A stretch of DNA of 64,000 nt, taken from contig NZ_CADP01000004.1 of NCBI RefSeq assembly GCF_000285295.1, positions 32,701 to 96,700 of the forward strand, given 5' to 3'. The position numbers and the translations under genes are program-made. A model generated the notes under the pieces. That model saw nothing but the letters and a program-made list of their open reading frames with translations, ran no database searches and was not told where the DNA came from. This DNA comes from Komagataeibacter europaeus LMG 18890. GTDB lineage: Bacteria; Pseudomonadota; Alphaproteobacteria; Acetobacterales; Acetobacteraceae. Each line of letters starts with the position of its first letter. Position 1 is the stretch's first letter. Of the stretch, positions 27,820-37,469 are shown in pieces.

Positions 27820-28065
27820 ATGTCACATAATTACGCAACACCACTGACACCGGAAAAACGGCTGGCGCGTGTTCTGGCGCGCATCCCGGTGGACTGGACG
27901 CTCAGCCTTGACCGCCAGCCTTCATCCACCGGTACGGTCCAGTGGCGTGCGCGCCTGGGCATGCCCGGACAGGACGCGGCGGAATGGACCAGGCCCCATG
28001 ACACGATGGTCGATGCGCTGGAAGCCGCGTGGCGGCAAGCCCGCACGGCCCTGAATGCGGGATAG
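27820..28065 (+). CDS. Small hypothetical protein
   Basis: 81 residues, soluble, with a good ribosome-binding site (AAGGAG) before ATG 27820. The sequence begins MSHNYATPLTPEKRLARVLA, has a middle region around WTLSLDRQP and WRARLGMPGQD, and ends with an amphipathic helix VDALEAAWRQARTAL. I do not recognise a family. It stands alone: an opposing gene lies upstream and a long AT-rich region downstream. Confidence 0.7.
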   Translation: MSHNYATPLTPEKRLARVLARIPVDWTLSLDRQPSSTGTVQWRARLGMPGQDAAEWTRPHDTMVDALEAAWRQARTALNAG

Positions 28066-28536
28066 GGCATATGGGATACAGTCAATAATTAACCAATAGA
28101 ATACAAACACAGCTTTGTGATGATATATTCTGTATTCCTGAATGCAGATAACGTACCTGTGTTGTTTTTTACTGATCACGGGGCAGAAAAACATGCGCAC
28201 ACGATTGTTTGATGCATCCTTCGAAATGTTACGATACCGACTCTTTCCCTGTCTCGCGGTCCCTGTCGTACTGCGATATCGTACGCTTCCGGTCGGAAAA
28301 CGCACATGTGTTCTCCACTGACCATATTTTGAACATTGTATGAAAAAGAAGGAAGATTTGCCAACGAATCCATCCGGATACGGGAACACATGACCTGTTT
28401 TCATCCCCTGCGGGGGGAAGAGTCCCTGTGTTATTACATACATGTCATGTAGCTGGACGGCACCTGTTGCGCCTGATGGGGGCCATTGACCCGCAGGGTT
28501 TTATACAACATGAATGCTGGCAGGGAGTTTAATACT
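28066..28536. other. AT-rich intergenic region upstream of a porin
   Basis: About 470 bases with clearly lower GC than the surroundings and no credible gene. It holds several AT-rich stretches and small inverted repeats but no riboswitch or repeat that I recognise. The most likely content is a regulated promoter and a long leader for the porin. Confidence 0.5.
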
Positions 28537-30306
28537 ATGTCGGCAGGAAAATTGGCGCGTATTGGCGCGGTAGTTGTTATGGCAAGCGGGAGCGCGTCCC
28601 TTGCCTGCCCCGAAGATGCGCGGGCTGACGATTATAGTGAACTTCTCGACATCCTGAAGGCAAAGGGCAGCCTGACACAGGGTGAGTACAAGGGGCTTCT
28701 GGCCCATCACATGCAGCATGTGCGCGAAGCGGCATCCGCCAGCCGCACGACGCAGTACATGCCCGCACAGCGCCATATGGCCGTCCCCACGTCCGCCCAT
28801 GCCCAGATGCGCACCGCCATGGGCCAGCAGGTCCAGCCCCCCGGCCAGATCGACATTGGCGGTGGCGGCATGGACCCCGACTATGTGCTGGCACAGGCGC
28901 AGCAGGCGGCAGCCAGCGCGCAGGCCAGCGCGGCATCGGCCGAATCCACCTGGCTGGCCGCCCAGCATTCCATGGGGCTTGGCGGCGGTCTGTCATTCGT
29001 GCGCATGGAGAAATATCAGCCCGGCAAGGGCCTGACCTTCAAGGCAGGTCCGGTCGATATCAACCTGTCGGGCTTCATCAACGGATTCTATACCTATAAC
29101 AGTCCGGCGGGCGGCATGCCGGTGGCGGGTGGCGTCTCGACCGGGGCAAGCGGGTTCGATTCCTCAGCGCTGCGTAACGGCCTGCTGCCTGCTGGCCTGA
29201 TCCTCAAGCTCTCGACAACGCAGAACGGCATCGACCTTGCCGCCGTCATGGGCATGTATCCCGGTATCGACAACGCCAAGAACGGCGCCTTCAACGCCAA
29301 TACCGGCGGTAGCCCGGTGGGCCTTGGCACCGCCGGCATCGATTTTCGTCAGGTTTACGTGACGGCGGGCAACAAGAAATGGGGCACGTTCAAGATCGGT
29401 CGTGATCTTGGCATCTTTGGCGGTGACGCCATCCTCGATGACGCGACCCTGCTGAGCGTCGGTTCCACCGGCAGCAACTCGGCCCCGGGCAATACATCGC
29501 TGGGCCGTATCGGCGTCGGTTACGTGTATGCCGACTGGATCCCGCAGATTTCGTATCAGTCGCCCACCATCAAGGGCTTCCAGGGCACGATCGGTATCCT
29601 GCAGCCGCTGGATGAGTTCGATTTCTCCGGTGATGATCCCAACGGCACTGCCTATTCCGCCGGGTCCACCCAGCACAGTTCGCCCATGATCCAGGGCAAG
29701 GTGACCTATGACTTCAAGATCGGGGGGCTGAGTGCCCGTATCTGGGCCAGCTTCCTGACCCAGCACCAGCAGAACCTGACGGTCAGCAAGACGACCACGG
29801 TTTCCACCCAGTTGCTTGAAGAAAATGGTGGCATTTACAATATGACCACCAGCAGTACCGCTGATGTCGCCGTCATTCCCGGCCAGAAGCATGGCGTCAC
29901 GGCGGAAGCGGGCGAAATCGGCACGAAGCTGACCTACGGCCCGGCGCAGTTCGTGGGCTACTACTATCGTGGCAGCGGGCTGGGCACGACCGGCCTGTTC
30001 TTTGACGGTGTGGCTGCCAACGGGCGCAAGCGTTCGTCGGAAGGCTACTATGTCCAGATGATGTATAACTTCACCAAGAAGTTCAAACTGGTCGGAAGCT
30101 ATGGTGTCAGTAACCTCTACCTTGCACCGGGTGAAAGCAATCCCGACCTTGTCCGCCGCAATGAATCCGAAGTGGGCGCCGCCTACTACAAGATGACGGA
30201 CTGGCTGAACCTTGTGGCCGAATACGCCCATACCAGTTCCGCAGCCCATGGCCCGTACAAGGAAAGCGACAACAGTGCATCCGGCGGTATGATCCTGCTG
30301 TTCTGA
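28537..30306 (+). CDS. Outer-membrane porin with N-terminal helical domain
   Basis: 589 residues. The signal peptide (VVVMASGSASLACPEDARA) is followed by DDYSELLDILKAKGSLTQGEY, a short helical segment seen in several acetic acid bacterial porins, and then an Ala/Gln-rich stretch. From about residue 165 the chain has beta-barrel character with frequent Gly, Asn and aromatic residues (VDINLSGFINGFYTYN) and ends ASGGMILLF, with the C-terminal phenylalanine typical of barrel proteins. AGGGAG before ATG 28537 decides the start over ATG 28510. Solute specificity is unknown. A two-hairpin repeat follows the stop. Confidence 0.83.
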   Translation: MSAGKLARIGAVVVMASGSASLACPEDARADDYSELLDILKAKGSLTQGEYKGLLAHHMQHVREAASASRTTQYMPAQRHMAVPTSAHAQMRTAMGQQVQPPGQIDIGGGGMDPDYVLAQAQQAAASAQASAASAESTWLAAQHSMGLGGGLSFVRMEKYQPGKGLTFKAGPVDINLSGFINGFYTYNSPAGGMPVAGGVSTGASGFDSSALRNGLLPAGLILKLSTTQNGIDLAAVMGMYPGIDNAKNGAFNANTGGSPVGLGTAGIDFRQVYVTAGNKKWGTFKIGRDLGIFGGDAILDDATLLSVGSTGSNSAPGNTSLGRIGVGYVYADWIPQISYQSPTIKGFQGTIGILQPLDEFDFSGDDPNGTAYSAGSTQHSSPMIQGKVTYDFKIGGLSARIWASFLTQHQQNLTVSKTTTVSTQLLEENGGIYNMTTSSTADVAVIPGQKHGVTAEAGEIGTKLTYGPAQFVGYYYRGSGLGTTGLFFDGVAANGRKRSSEGYYVQMMYNFTKKFKLVGSYGVSNLYLAPGESNPDLVRRNESEVGAAYYKMTDWLNLVAEYAHTSSAAHGPYKESDNSASGGMILLF

Positions 30307-30362
30307 TGTGCCGGGCTGCGTGATGGAAACAGTGCAGCCCACAAGCGTCTGACTGATGCCAG

Positions 30363-30441
30363 AGAAGTTTTTGCGTGCTGCCTTTTTTCACAACGGCGGC
30401 GTTCCTTGAAGCTTTTTGAAAAAGCTTCACCAAAAACTTTT
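30363..30441 (+). repeat. Two-hairpin intergenic repeat, copy 2
   Basis: Outer arms AGAAGTTTTTG (from 30363) and CAAAAACTTTT (ending 30441) pair, with one G-T wobble. Inside are an imperfect GCTGCCTTTTTT hairpin (30378-30399) and GAAGCTTTTTGAAAAAGCTTC (30408-30428). It lies 56 bases after the porin stop, in sense with that gene. The GCCGCC arm is the most decayed of the four copies. Confidence 0.85.
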
Positions 30442-30540
30442 ATTATTTTCGTCAGTAGACTGTTTTGAAACGGCTTCTGATATTGTCCCCTTCATGTGCT
30501 GGTTTCCATCATCATGGGAAACCATAGGGAAGGGAGACGC

Positions 30541-31622
30541 ATGTCCACACCACCACGCTGGCCATTACGGGTCGGCCTTGTCGGCTATGGCTTTGCCGGG
30601 CGTATTTTTCATGCTCCCCTGATCGCCGCGACGCCGGGGCTTGAACTGGTCGCCGTCTGTTCGGGACAGCGCGATGCGGTTTTACGTGACTGGCCGCAGG
30701 TAACGGTCACGACGACGCCCGAGACCCTGTTCACCCTGCCTGATCTGGACATGGTGGTCATCGCCACCCCGAATGCGACCCATGCCGACCTTGCCATCAC
30801 GGCGTTACGCGCCGGGTTGCATGTGGTGGTGGACAAGCCATTCACCATCACGCTGGAACAGGCGCGCATGGTGGCACAGGTTGCCCGTGAGCAGGGGCGG
30901 TTCCTGTCCGTTTTCCAGAACCGGCGATGGGACAGCGATTTTCTTGGTATCCGCAACCTGATTACGACCGGTCAGGTCGGGCGGGTCACCGAACTGGAAT
31001 CGCGCATGGACCGCTTCCGCCCGCAGGTGCGTGAACGCTGGCGCGAAACGGATGAAGCGGGCGGCGGACTGTGGTTCGACCTTGGCCCGCACATGGCCGA
31101 TCAGGCCCTGCAACTGTTTGGCCTGCCGGATCTTGTGCAGGCCAGCCTGGCCCGCCAGCGCGACAATGCCCGTGGTGATGACTGGGCGCAGGTACTGCTG
31201 ACCTATGGAGAAAGACGGGTCAGCCTGCATTGCAGCCTGCTGTCGGCATCGGTCCACGCTTTGTCGTGCATGGGACACGTGGCACGATCGTGAAACATCA
31301 GGCCGACCAGCAGGAAAACCAGCTTCGGGCCGGAATGCGTCCCGGTGACCCGGGCTGGGGCGACGACCCTGACGACATGCTTGTGTTCGATGGTGCCGAT
31401 GCACCGCGTGCGCTGCCTGCACCGCCCGGTGACCAGCGGATCTATTATGCCATGCTGCGCGATGCGATCATGGGCCGTGGCCATAACCCCGTACCCCCCA
31501 TACAGGCCGTGGCGTTGATGGCGGTCCTGGAAACCTGCGTCCTGTCCAGTCGTCGCCAGATGGCCCTTCCCCTGCCCCTGACGGAACAGGAAAGACAGGA
31601 CTGGCTACAGGCAGGACCGTAA
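30541..31622 (+). pseudogene. Gfo/Idh/MocA oxidoreductase (YdgJ-like), frameshifted
   Basis: Residues 1-237 (MSTPPRWPLRVGLVGYGFAGR onward) match the NAD(P)-binding and start of the catalytic domain of YdgJ-like sugar/inositol dehydrogenases: HAPLI, VIATPNATHADLA, VVVDKPFTITLEQA, FQNRRWDSDF and GGGLWFDLGPHMADQA. The frame shifts near 31253 (SLLSASV) and stops at 31293. The missing C-terminal part (RFVVHGTRGTIVKHQADQQE to LQAGP) continues in the next frame to 31622. One extra base, such as a third C in GTCC, would restore a protein of about 360 residues, so this is either a recent mutation or a sequencing error. Confidence 0.85.
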
Positions 31623-31691
31623 CGGGAGACTGCGCCCGGAACCGTTCATGATCCGCAGGGCTTCGGAAGCCGTCCTGATCGGGGTCTGTAT

Positions 31692-31732
31692 AAAAAAGGC
31701 CGCATCCTTTCGGGTGCGGCCTTTTCTGTTTT
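31692..31732. terminator. Bidirectional rho-independent terminator
   Basis: GGCCGCATCC and GGGTGCGGCC form a 10-bp stem (one G-T pair) around a TTTC loop. It is preceded by AAAAAA and followed by TTTTCTGTTTT. It separates the plus-strand oxidoreductase from the minus-strand hpnN and can serve both. Confidence 0.85.
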
Positions 31733-31747
31733 CCCGGCAGGATGGGA

Positions 31748-34342
31748 TCATTCCTCATCAATCGGGCGCTTGGGCAGGAGCGCGGGCACGAAGATCAGCG
31801 TCGCCACCAGCGTGCACGCCAGCGACAGCAGCAGCAGCCGGCCCATGCTGGCCGTGCCCGGATGGTGGGACGCCGCCAGCGAACCAAAGGCCGTGCCGGT
31901 CGTCAGCGCGGAAAACAGCACTGCGCGTGCTGTTGGGCTGGACAGGGGCAGCCTGATTCCCGCCCGCCAGTTCATGACGAAATAGATGTTGAACGACACG
32001 CCAACCCCCAGCAGCAGGGGAAGGGCGATGATGTTGGCGAAGTTCAGCTGTTCGGGCACCACGATGATCAGGATGACCGTCATCAGCGCCGAAAGCAGCA
32101 ACGGCGCCAGCACCAGCACCGTATCCAGCAGCTTGCGCAGGGCGACGGCAAGGATGATGGCGATCATCACGATGGCGGCGGCAGCCGCCGTGACAAAGGC
32201 ATGCACCATGGTCGCCGCACTCTGCACGATGTCGATGGCGGAACCCGCCGCCATCGGGGCGACCTTCTGGATTTCATCCACATAGGTGTGCAGCGCCCGG
32301 TTGCCCTTCATCTCCTTGGTCGGGTGGACCTCGACCAGAGCGCGGCCATCGGGCAGAAGGTAGTCATGCGCCAGTTGCGCGGGCACGTCGGAAATCGCAA
32401 CCGGCTTCACCTGCAGCATGTCGCGCAGCATGTTCAGCTGCATGGGCAGGAAGCGCACCAGCGCCTCATTGGTGGCCAGCACGCGCTGGTCATCCGCCTG
32501 CGACAGGTGGGCCAGTGCCGACTGGATGCGGCGCAGCGGGTCATTGGCGGGCAGCTTGTCCATCACGCCGCCAAGTGCCGCCGCCGTCTTGGCCGCCGCC
32601 GTCCGCAGGTCGTCCGCATTCGGCGCGGGTCTGGGGTTGGGGACCAGCAGGGTCGGCAGCATGATGTTCGCGGCATCCTGGATCAGGGGCAGCTTGGTCT
32701 TCTGGTCCGTGGGCACAAGCGACCCAAGCCACAGCGCGTCATGCACCATGGGCAGGTCCGACAGCTTGTCGGACATGGCGGCAGCCTGGTCCAGGTTCGG
32801 CATCAGCACATCCACCGTATAGGGCGAATACTGCGGTTCCGACATCAGCATGCCCAGCGTGACCATGCCTTCCGACCTGGGGTTCTTGGTATGCAGCGGG
32901 TCGGCGTCGAATGTCAGGCGGGGGACAAGGGCGACGCCCACCAGCGCGATCACGACGAAGGCGCCCAGGATCGGCCTGCGGTGATGGCGGATCGCAACGT
33001 CAATCGGGCGGGCGAAGGCAAACCCGATCTTGCCATGTCCCGAAGTCGGGCGGAACAGCCGCAGCAGCGCCGGCAGCAGCGTCAGCGTGCAGATGAAGGC
33101 GAACAGCATGCCGAAACCGGCAATCAGGCCAAGCTGGGCCACGCCGACAAAGGCGGTGGGGGTAAAGGCCAGGAACCCGGCCGAGGTCGCCATGGCGGCG
33201 ACAAGGATCTGGTGCCCGGTTTCATTGCCGGTCTGCTCAAGCGCCTCCAGCAGCCCCGGTGAGGATCCATCCGGCAGCGCCTGCGCACGGAACCGGACCG
33301 AGAACTGGATGGCGAAATCCACCGCGATGCCAACGAACAGGATGGCGAAGGCGACTGAAATCAGGTTCAGCTTGCCCACCACGATCGCAGCAAAACCCGT
33401 GGTCAGCAGCAGCCCGGACACCAGCGTGATGATGATGGGAATGATAATGCGCCACGTATGCACCGCCAGGATCAGCCACAGCGTGACCAGCACCAGCGAC
33501 CCCAGCAATCCGGCCACCATGCCTTCGGCCACGGTGGCGAATTCCTCATCCGCTATCTGGGTATCGCCGGTAATGTGGACATGCGCCCGGCCGCTCTTGA
33601 CGAATGGCAGGTCATTGGCGGCATTACGGATGGCGTCCGACGCGGCGCCACCGGGCTGGAAGGAATCATAATCCAGCTTGGGCTGGGTTACGACAAACTG
33701 GTACTTGCCACCAAGGTCGGCCAGGTCACCCGCCAGCAGGCGTTCCCATGACAGGGGTTCGGGCGTGTCCGATACCGAATGCTGCAGCGTTGTGGCGAAA
33801 CCGTCCAGTGCCGCATGGAAGGGACCAAGGTCGGCCTGTCCCTGGCTTATGCCCAGCGCGATCAGGTTCAGCGCGTTGAACAGGCCGCGCCCCGACGGGT
33901 CGGCGGCCAGTTCGCTCAGGAATGGCTGCGCGGTAATGGTGGTGTTGAGCACCCGTTCCAGCGCCTTGGGGTCAAGGAACATGAGACCGTTGCGCACCAG
34001 ATAGGGATCTGTCTGCGGCGTGGTGACATAATTGAAATGATCATGGTCGTCACGCAGCTTCGCCGCCAGCGCCAGCGCGGTCTGCTGTGCCTCTTCAGGC
34101 AGGGCCGCGTCGATCACGGCGACAAGCTGGTCCTGTTTCTGCGGAAACAGCCGTCCCATCTCGTCCGAGCGCTTTTTCCAGTCCAGCGAGGCCGAGAACA
34201 TCGTCCCAGTATCCGTGGTCACGCCCAGAAGCGCATAGCTGGCATAGGTCGCCCCCGCGATCAGGCAGGCGAATGCCAGTACCACCGCAATGGCACGACG
34301 GGAACAGAAAGCGACAAGGCGCCCAAGCGGTACCGATAGCAT
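31748..34342 (-). CDS. hpnN: Hopanoid transporter HpnN (RND/MMPL superfamily)
   Basis: 864 residues with the two-fold repeat of MMPL/RND lipid exporters: one N-terminal helix, a large periplasmic domain (about 40-240), five helices, a second periplasmic domain and a last helix set ending near residue 860. Early sequence TDTGTMFSASLDWKKRSDEM and GIAVDFAIQFSVRFRAQAL match HpnN, which moves hopanoids to the outer membrane. The upstream neighbour is an HpnL-like flippase. The terminator at 31692 follows the stop. Confidence 0.9.
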   Translation of the reverse strand: MLSVPLGRLVAFCSRRAIAVVLAFACLIAGATYASYALLGVTTDTGTMFSASLDWKKRSDEMGRLFPQKQDQLVAVIDAALPEEAQQTALALAAKLRDDHDHFNYVTTPQTDPYLVRNGLMFLDPKALERVLNTTITAQPFLSELAADPSGRGLFNALNLIALGISQGQADLGPFHAALDGFATTLQHSVSDTPEPLSWERLLAGDLADLGGKYQFVVTQPKLDYDSFQPGGAASDAIRNAANDLPFVKSGRAHVHITGDTQIADEEFATVAEGMVAGLLGSLVLVTLWLILAVHTWRIIIPIIITLVSGLLLTTGFAAIVVGKLNLISVAFAILFVGIAVDFAIQFSVRFRAQALPDGSSPGLLEALEQTGNETGHQILVAAMATSAGFLAFTPTAFVGVAQLGLIAGFGMLFAFICTLTLLPALLRLFRPTSGHGKIGFAFARPIDVAIRHHRRPILGAFVVIALVGVALVPRLTFDADPLHTKNPRSEGMVTLGMLMSEPQYSPYTVDVLMPNLDQAAAMSDKLSDLPMVHDALWLGSLVPTDQKTKLPLIQDAANIMLPTLLVPNPRPAPNADDLRTAAAKTAAALGGVMDKLPANDPLRRIQSALAHLSQADDQRVLATNEALVRFLPMQLNMLRDMLQVKPVAISDVPAQLAHDYLLPDGRALVEVHPTKEMKGNRALHTYVDEIQKVAPMAAGSAIDIVQSAATMVHAFVTAAAAAIVMIAIILAVALRKLLDTVLVLAPLLLSALMTVILIIVVPEQLNFANIIALPLLLGVGVSFNIYFVMNWRAGIRLPLSSPTARAVLFSALTTGTAFGSLAASHHPGTASMGRLLLLSLACTLVATLIFVPALLPKRPIDEE

Positions 34343-34482
34343 GACGAGTATTCAGCCCTTCAGAAACCTACGTCGTGCCGCATGAAGCGCGGCAGTCGGT
34401 GAAGAGGCCCGGTTTGGCCCATGATGTGGTCCCGATGCAAGGTGGTTCTTTGTCACACGATGTACCGCGCCGTACCCGGACG

Positions 34483-35493
34483 TCATGACTGACCGGGCAG
34501 GTGCATCTCCCCGGTGGTGGACGGGGCGGGACGGATCCAGCGTATTTCCATCACCTGCCATGCCACGAGCGAGGGCAGCCCCCATGCAATCTCCCGCAGG
34601 CGCTTGATGAGCGACAGCGCGATCCCGACCTGTGGCGACAGTCCGAACAGGCTGCCGATGATGATATATCCCCCTTCCGACACGCCCAGCGCGCCGGGTA
34701 CGGCAAAACCGGCCGACTTCGCGGCCTGCCCCACGCTTTCGATCACAAAACTGTCAGCCAGCGAGAGCGGATGCCCCATGGCGGTCAGGACAAGGAACAC
34801 CTCGAACGTGCCAAGCGACCAGCCAAGCAGTTGCAGGGCCCCCGCGCGCAGCGAATTTTCATGCGTGCGGTACAGGGCGATGATTTCGGCATGCAGGCCA
34901 CGGATGTCTTCCACCCCGTCCCATCCCAGATGGGCGGCGATGCGCACCAGCAGTTTTTCCACAAGGGAAATGGCGCCCAGGTACTGGCTGCCGAAGAACA
35001 CCGCACCCAGTGCTACGGCCGCCCCGGCACTTTCCATCAGTTCGTCCGTCACATGCGAACGGTTGACCAGGCAGAACAGCACCCCAAGCCCGATCAGCGT
35101 GAATGTCACCTGGCTGAGCAGTTCAATGGTCAGGTCGCAGATCGTGGCGGCGGCGGCGCGCCTGATCCCGAGGTTTTCACGCCGGGCCATGAGGCGGGTG
35201 GTAATGACCTCGCCACCAACCTGTGCCACCGGCAGCAGGTTGTTGATCCCTTCACGCGCGCAGCGCAGGGCGAAAAAGTCGGTAAAGGACAGGCGAGGGC
35301 GGCCACTCTGGGCCAGCAGGCGCCATGCCTGCGCGGAAACACAGACCTGGCTTGCATGGAAAATGATGATGACAGGAATGCTCCACCCCCCGGCCGCGAT
35401 CAGCCGGAGGATGTCATGCAGGCCAAAACGCCCCAGCATCCATATCGTCAGACCGATACCGAATGCCCCGGCGATGAAGGTAAGCTGCCGCAT
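34483..35493 (-). CDS. HpnL-like lysylphosphatidylglycerol synthase-type membrane protein (paralogue 1)
   Basis: 336 residues with about seven or eight membrane helices of the LPG synthase/flippase-like superfamily (TIGR00374/HpnL). Features include NNLLPVAQVGGEVITTRLMARR in the N-terminal half and AVPGALGVSEGGYIIIGSLFGLSPQVGIALSLIKRLRE in the C-terminal half. It sits about 140 bases upstream of hpnN on the same strand, suggesting a hopanoid or lipid transport role. A second paralogue at 49145 aligns from the first residues (RQLTFIAGAFG against RKLTILLAILG). Confidence 0.83.
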   Translation of the reverse strand: MRQLTFIAGAFGIGLTIWMLGRFGLHDILRLIAAGGWSIPVIIIFHASQVCVSAQAWRLLAQSGRPRLSFTDFFALRCAREGINNLLPVAQVGGEVITTRLMARRENLGIRRAAAATICDLTIELLSQVTFTLIGLGVLFCLVNRSHVTDELMESAGAAVALGAVFFGSQYLGAISLVEKLLVRIAAHLGWDGVEDIRGLHAEIIALYRTHENSLRAGALQLLGWSLGTFEVFLVLTAMGHPLSLADSFVIESVGQAAKSAGFAVPGALGVSEGGYIIIGSLFGLSPQVGIALSLIKRLREIAWGLPSLVAWQVMEIRWIRPAPSTTGEMHLPGQS

Positions 35494-35572
35494 TCGCCAT
35501 CCCTGTCCATATTCCCAGAAACAGGACCATTAAAAGGCTGTTTTCAGCCATTTAATGGACTGCCAGCATATC

Positions 35573-36058
35573 TTAGCAGCCTCTGATTTTCTGAAGCAAT
35601 GCGATACTTTCAACACAGGCGGCCACGGCTTCGCGACCCTTGTTGTGCACATCGTCACGCGAACGGACTACCGCCTGTTCGTCCGTGTAGGTGGTCAGTA
35701 CGCCAAACGCGATCGGCACTTCCGTGTTCAGCGCCGCCTGCTGCAGGCCCACGGCGGCCCCCAGGCTTATGAATTCGAAATGCGCCGTATCGCCCTTGAT
35801 CACGCAGCCAAGGCATACCACGCCGTCGTACCGGCCGGTGCGCGCCAGCGCCTGCGCCAGTAGCGGCAGTTCGTACGCACCCGGCGCATACATGACATCT
35901 TCATCACGCATGGAAATGTCATGTTCCCCCAGCCATGCCAGCGCGCCATCACGCAGGCCATGGGTCACGTTTTCATTGAAGCGGCTGACCACAATGGCGA
36001 CGCGCGGCGGGTGGGCGAATTCAAGTGTTGCGGGGGTGGAAGGGATGTTGGTGCTCAT
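35573..36058 (-). CDS. ribH: 6,7-dimethyl-8-ribityllumazine synthase
   Basis: 161 residues. VVSRFNENVT, APGAYELPLLAQAL, VCLGCVIKGDTAHFEFI and PIAFGVLTT are standard substrate-binding segments, and HNKGREAV follows near the C-terminus. It condenses the pyrimidinedione from the RibD branch with dihydroxybutanone phosphate from RibB. It is the last rib gene, separated from ribAB by about 145 bases that contain a two-hairpin repeat. Confidence 0.96.
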   Translation of the reverse strand: MSTNIPSTPATLEFAHPPRVAIVVSRFNENVTHGLRDGALAWLGEHDISMRDEDVMYAPGAYELPLLAQALARTGRYDGVVCLGCVIKGDTAHFEFISLGAAVGLQQAALNTEVPIAFGVLTTYTDEQAVVRSRDDVHNKGREAVAACVESIALLQKIRGC

Positions 36059-36122
36059 ATCCGGCGTTTTCCGTTTTCAGGTGTAGAGTGTGTATGAAAA
36101 TAACCTGTTGATAAAAAACAAT

Positions 36123-36202
36123 AAAAGTTTCCGGGTGCCGCCTTTTTTCAAAAAGGCGGCATTCTTCGAAGCTTTTTGGGAAAAGCTTCACCGGAAACTT
36201 TT
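36123..36202 (+). repeat. Two-hairpin intergenic repeat, copy 3
   Basis: The outer 12-base arms AAAAGTTTCCGG (36123-36134) and CCGGAAACTTTT (36191-36202) are perfectly complementary. The central bases differ from the TTGG/CCAA of other copies on both arms at once. Inside are GCCGCCTTTTTTCAAAAAGGCGGC (two 12-base halves, 36137-36160) and GAAGCTTTTTGGGAAAAGCTTC (36168-36189). It starts one base after the ribAB stop and lies between ribAB and ribH of the riboflavin operon. Confidence 0.88.
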
Positions 36203-36203
36203 G

Positions 36204-37469
36204 TCAGTGTGCGTCTGCTGTCGCGGGTTCGCACAGGGCATGCCCCATCCGGGTGCGCTTGGCTTCCAGATAGGCCCGGTTGAAGGGATTGGGCTCCACC
36301 GCAAGGGGAATGCGTTCACGCACGTCAAAGCCATGACGTTCCAGCGCACGTACCTTGTCGGGATTGTTGGTCAGCAGGTCGAGCCGGTTCACCCCCAGCG
36401 CGCGCAGGATGTCGGATGCCGCCTGCCAGTCGCGCGCATCGGTCTGGAAACCCAGCCGGTGGTTGGCGTCCACTGTATCCAGTCCTTCATCCTGCAGCGC
36501 ATAGGCGCGGATCTTGTTGGCAAGGCCGATGCCGCGCCCCTCATGACCGCGCACATAGACCAGCACCCCGGATTCCGCGCGCCCGATCTGTTCCAGCGCG
36601 CCCTGGAGTTGCGCGCCGCAGTCGCACCGCAGCGATCCCAGCGCATCGCCCGTCACGCATTCCGAATGCAGGCGCACCAGTGGTACGGCGCCCGCACGGT
36701 CGGGTTGCCCCTTGACCATGGCGACATGTTCGGTGCCATCGGGCGCGCGAAAGGCGTGGATCATCATGTCCGGCCCGCCAAAGCGGCTGGGCAGGTGGGC
36801 GCGGGCGACCTGCTCGATGGCGGGTTTTGCCTCTGGCGTGGTGTGGATCGGGTTGGCTTCCAGCCATTTCGCCAGCTCCGCGATGGACAGGATCTGCAGC
36901 CCGTGGCGCGTGGCGTAGGGGCGCAGGTCGTCCATGCGGGCCATGGTGCCGTCCTCGTTCATGATCTCGCAGATCACGGCAGCCGGGATCAGCCCCGCCA
37001 TGCGGGCCAGATCGACCGAGGCCTCGGTATGGCCGGGACGCGCCACCGTGCCGCCGGGCACCGCGCGCAGCGGGAAGATATGACCGGGTGAGACCAAGTC
37101 CCCGGGCTTCGCATCGGGGGCTGCCGCCACCAGTACGGTTTCGGCGCGGTCGGCGGCCGAAATGCCGGTGGTCACACCTTCACGCGCCTCGATGGATACG
37201 GTAAAGGCCGTGCCGCGCGGGCAGGTGTTCACCTGCGTCATCATCGGCAGGTTCAGCTGCGCAATGCGTTCGGGCGACATGGGCATGCACACCAGCCCGC
37301 GGGCATGGGTGACCATGAAGTTCATGGCGGCGGGCGTCATGAGTTCGGCGGCCATGACCAGGTCACCTTCGTTCTCGCGGTCCTCGTCATCCACAAGGAT
37401 GATCATCCCGCCCCGGCGGATGGTGGCAACGGCCTGTGCCAGTGCCGGGGGCATCAACGATACTGACAT
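36204..37469 (-). CDS. ribAB: Bifunctional DHBP synthase / GTP cyclohydrolase II
   Basis: 421 residues. The RibB half (1 to about 210) has ILVDDEDRENEGDLVMAAE and the ARGLVCMPMS and GHTEASVDLARMAG segments. The RibA half has HSECVTGDALGSLRCDCGAQ with the zinc-binding cysteines, and HEGRGIGLANKIRAY. Both catalytic sets appear intact. ATG 37469 overlaps the ribE stop by 16 bases. A two-hairpin repeat begins immediately after the stop. Confidence 0.95.
   Translation of the reverse strand: MSVSLMPPALAQAVATIRRGGMIILVDDEDRENEGDLVMAAELMTPAAMNFMVTHARGLVCMPMSPERIAQLNLPMMTQVNTCPRGTAFTVSIEAREGVTTGISAADRAETVLVAAAPDAKPGDLVSPGHIFPLRAVPGGTVARPGHTEASVDLARMAGLIPAAVICEIMNEDGTMARMDDLRPYATRHGLQILSIAELAKWLEANPIHTTPEAKPAIEQVARAHLPSRFGGPDMMIHAFRAPDGTEHVAMVKGQPDRAGAVPLVRLHSECVTGDALGSLRCDCGAQLQGALEQIGRAESGVLVYVRGHEGRGIGLANKIRAYALQDEGLDTVDANHRLGFQTDARDWQAASDILRALGVNRLDLLTNNPDKVRALERHGFDVRERIPLAVEPNPFNRAYLEAKRTRMGHALCEPATADAH

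Noticed and set aside
28176..28391. 71-codon minus-strand frame in the AT-rich gap before the porin
   Set aside because: Poor codon bias and no ribosome-binding site; not conserved-looking.
31742..33262. Plus-strand frame of about 500 codons opposite hpnN
   Set aside because: Low-complexity Gln/Arg/His composition and exact overlap with hpnN; no family features.
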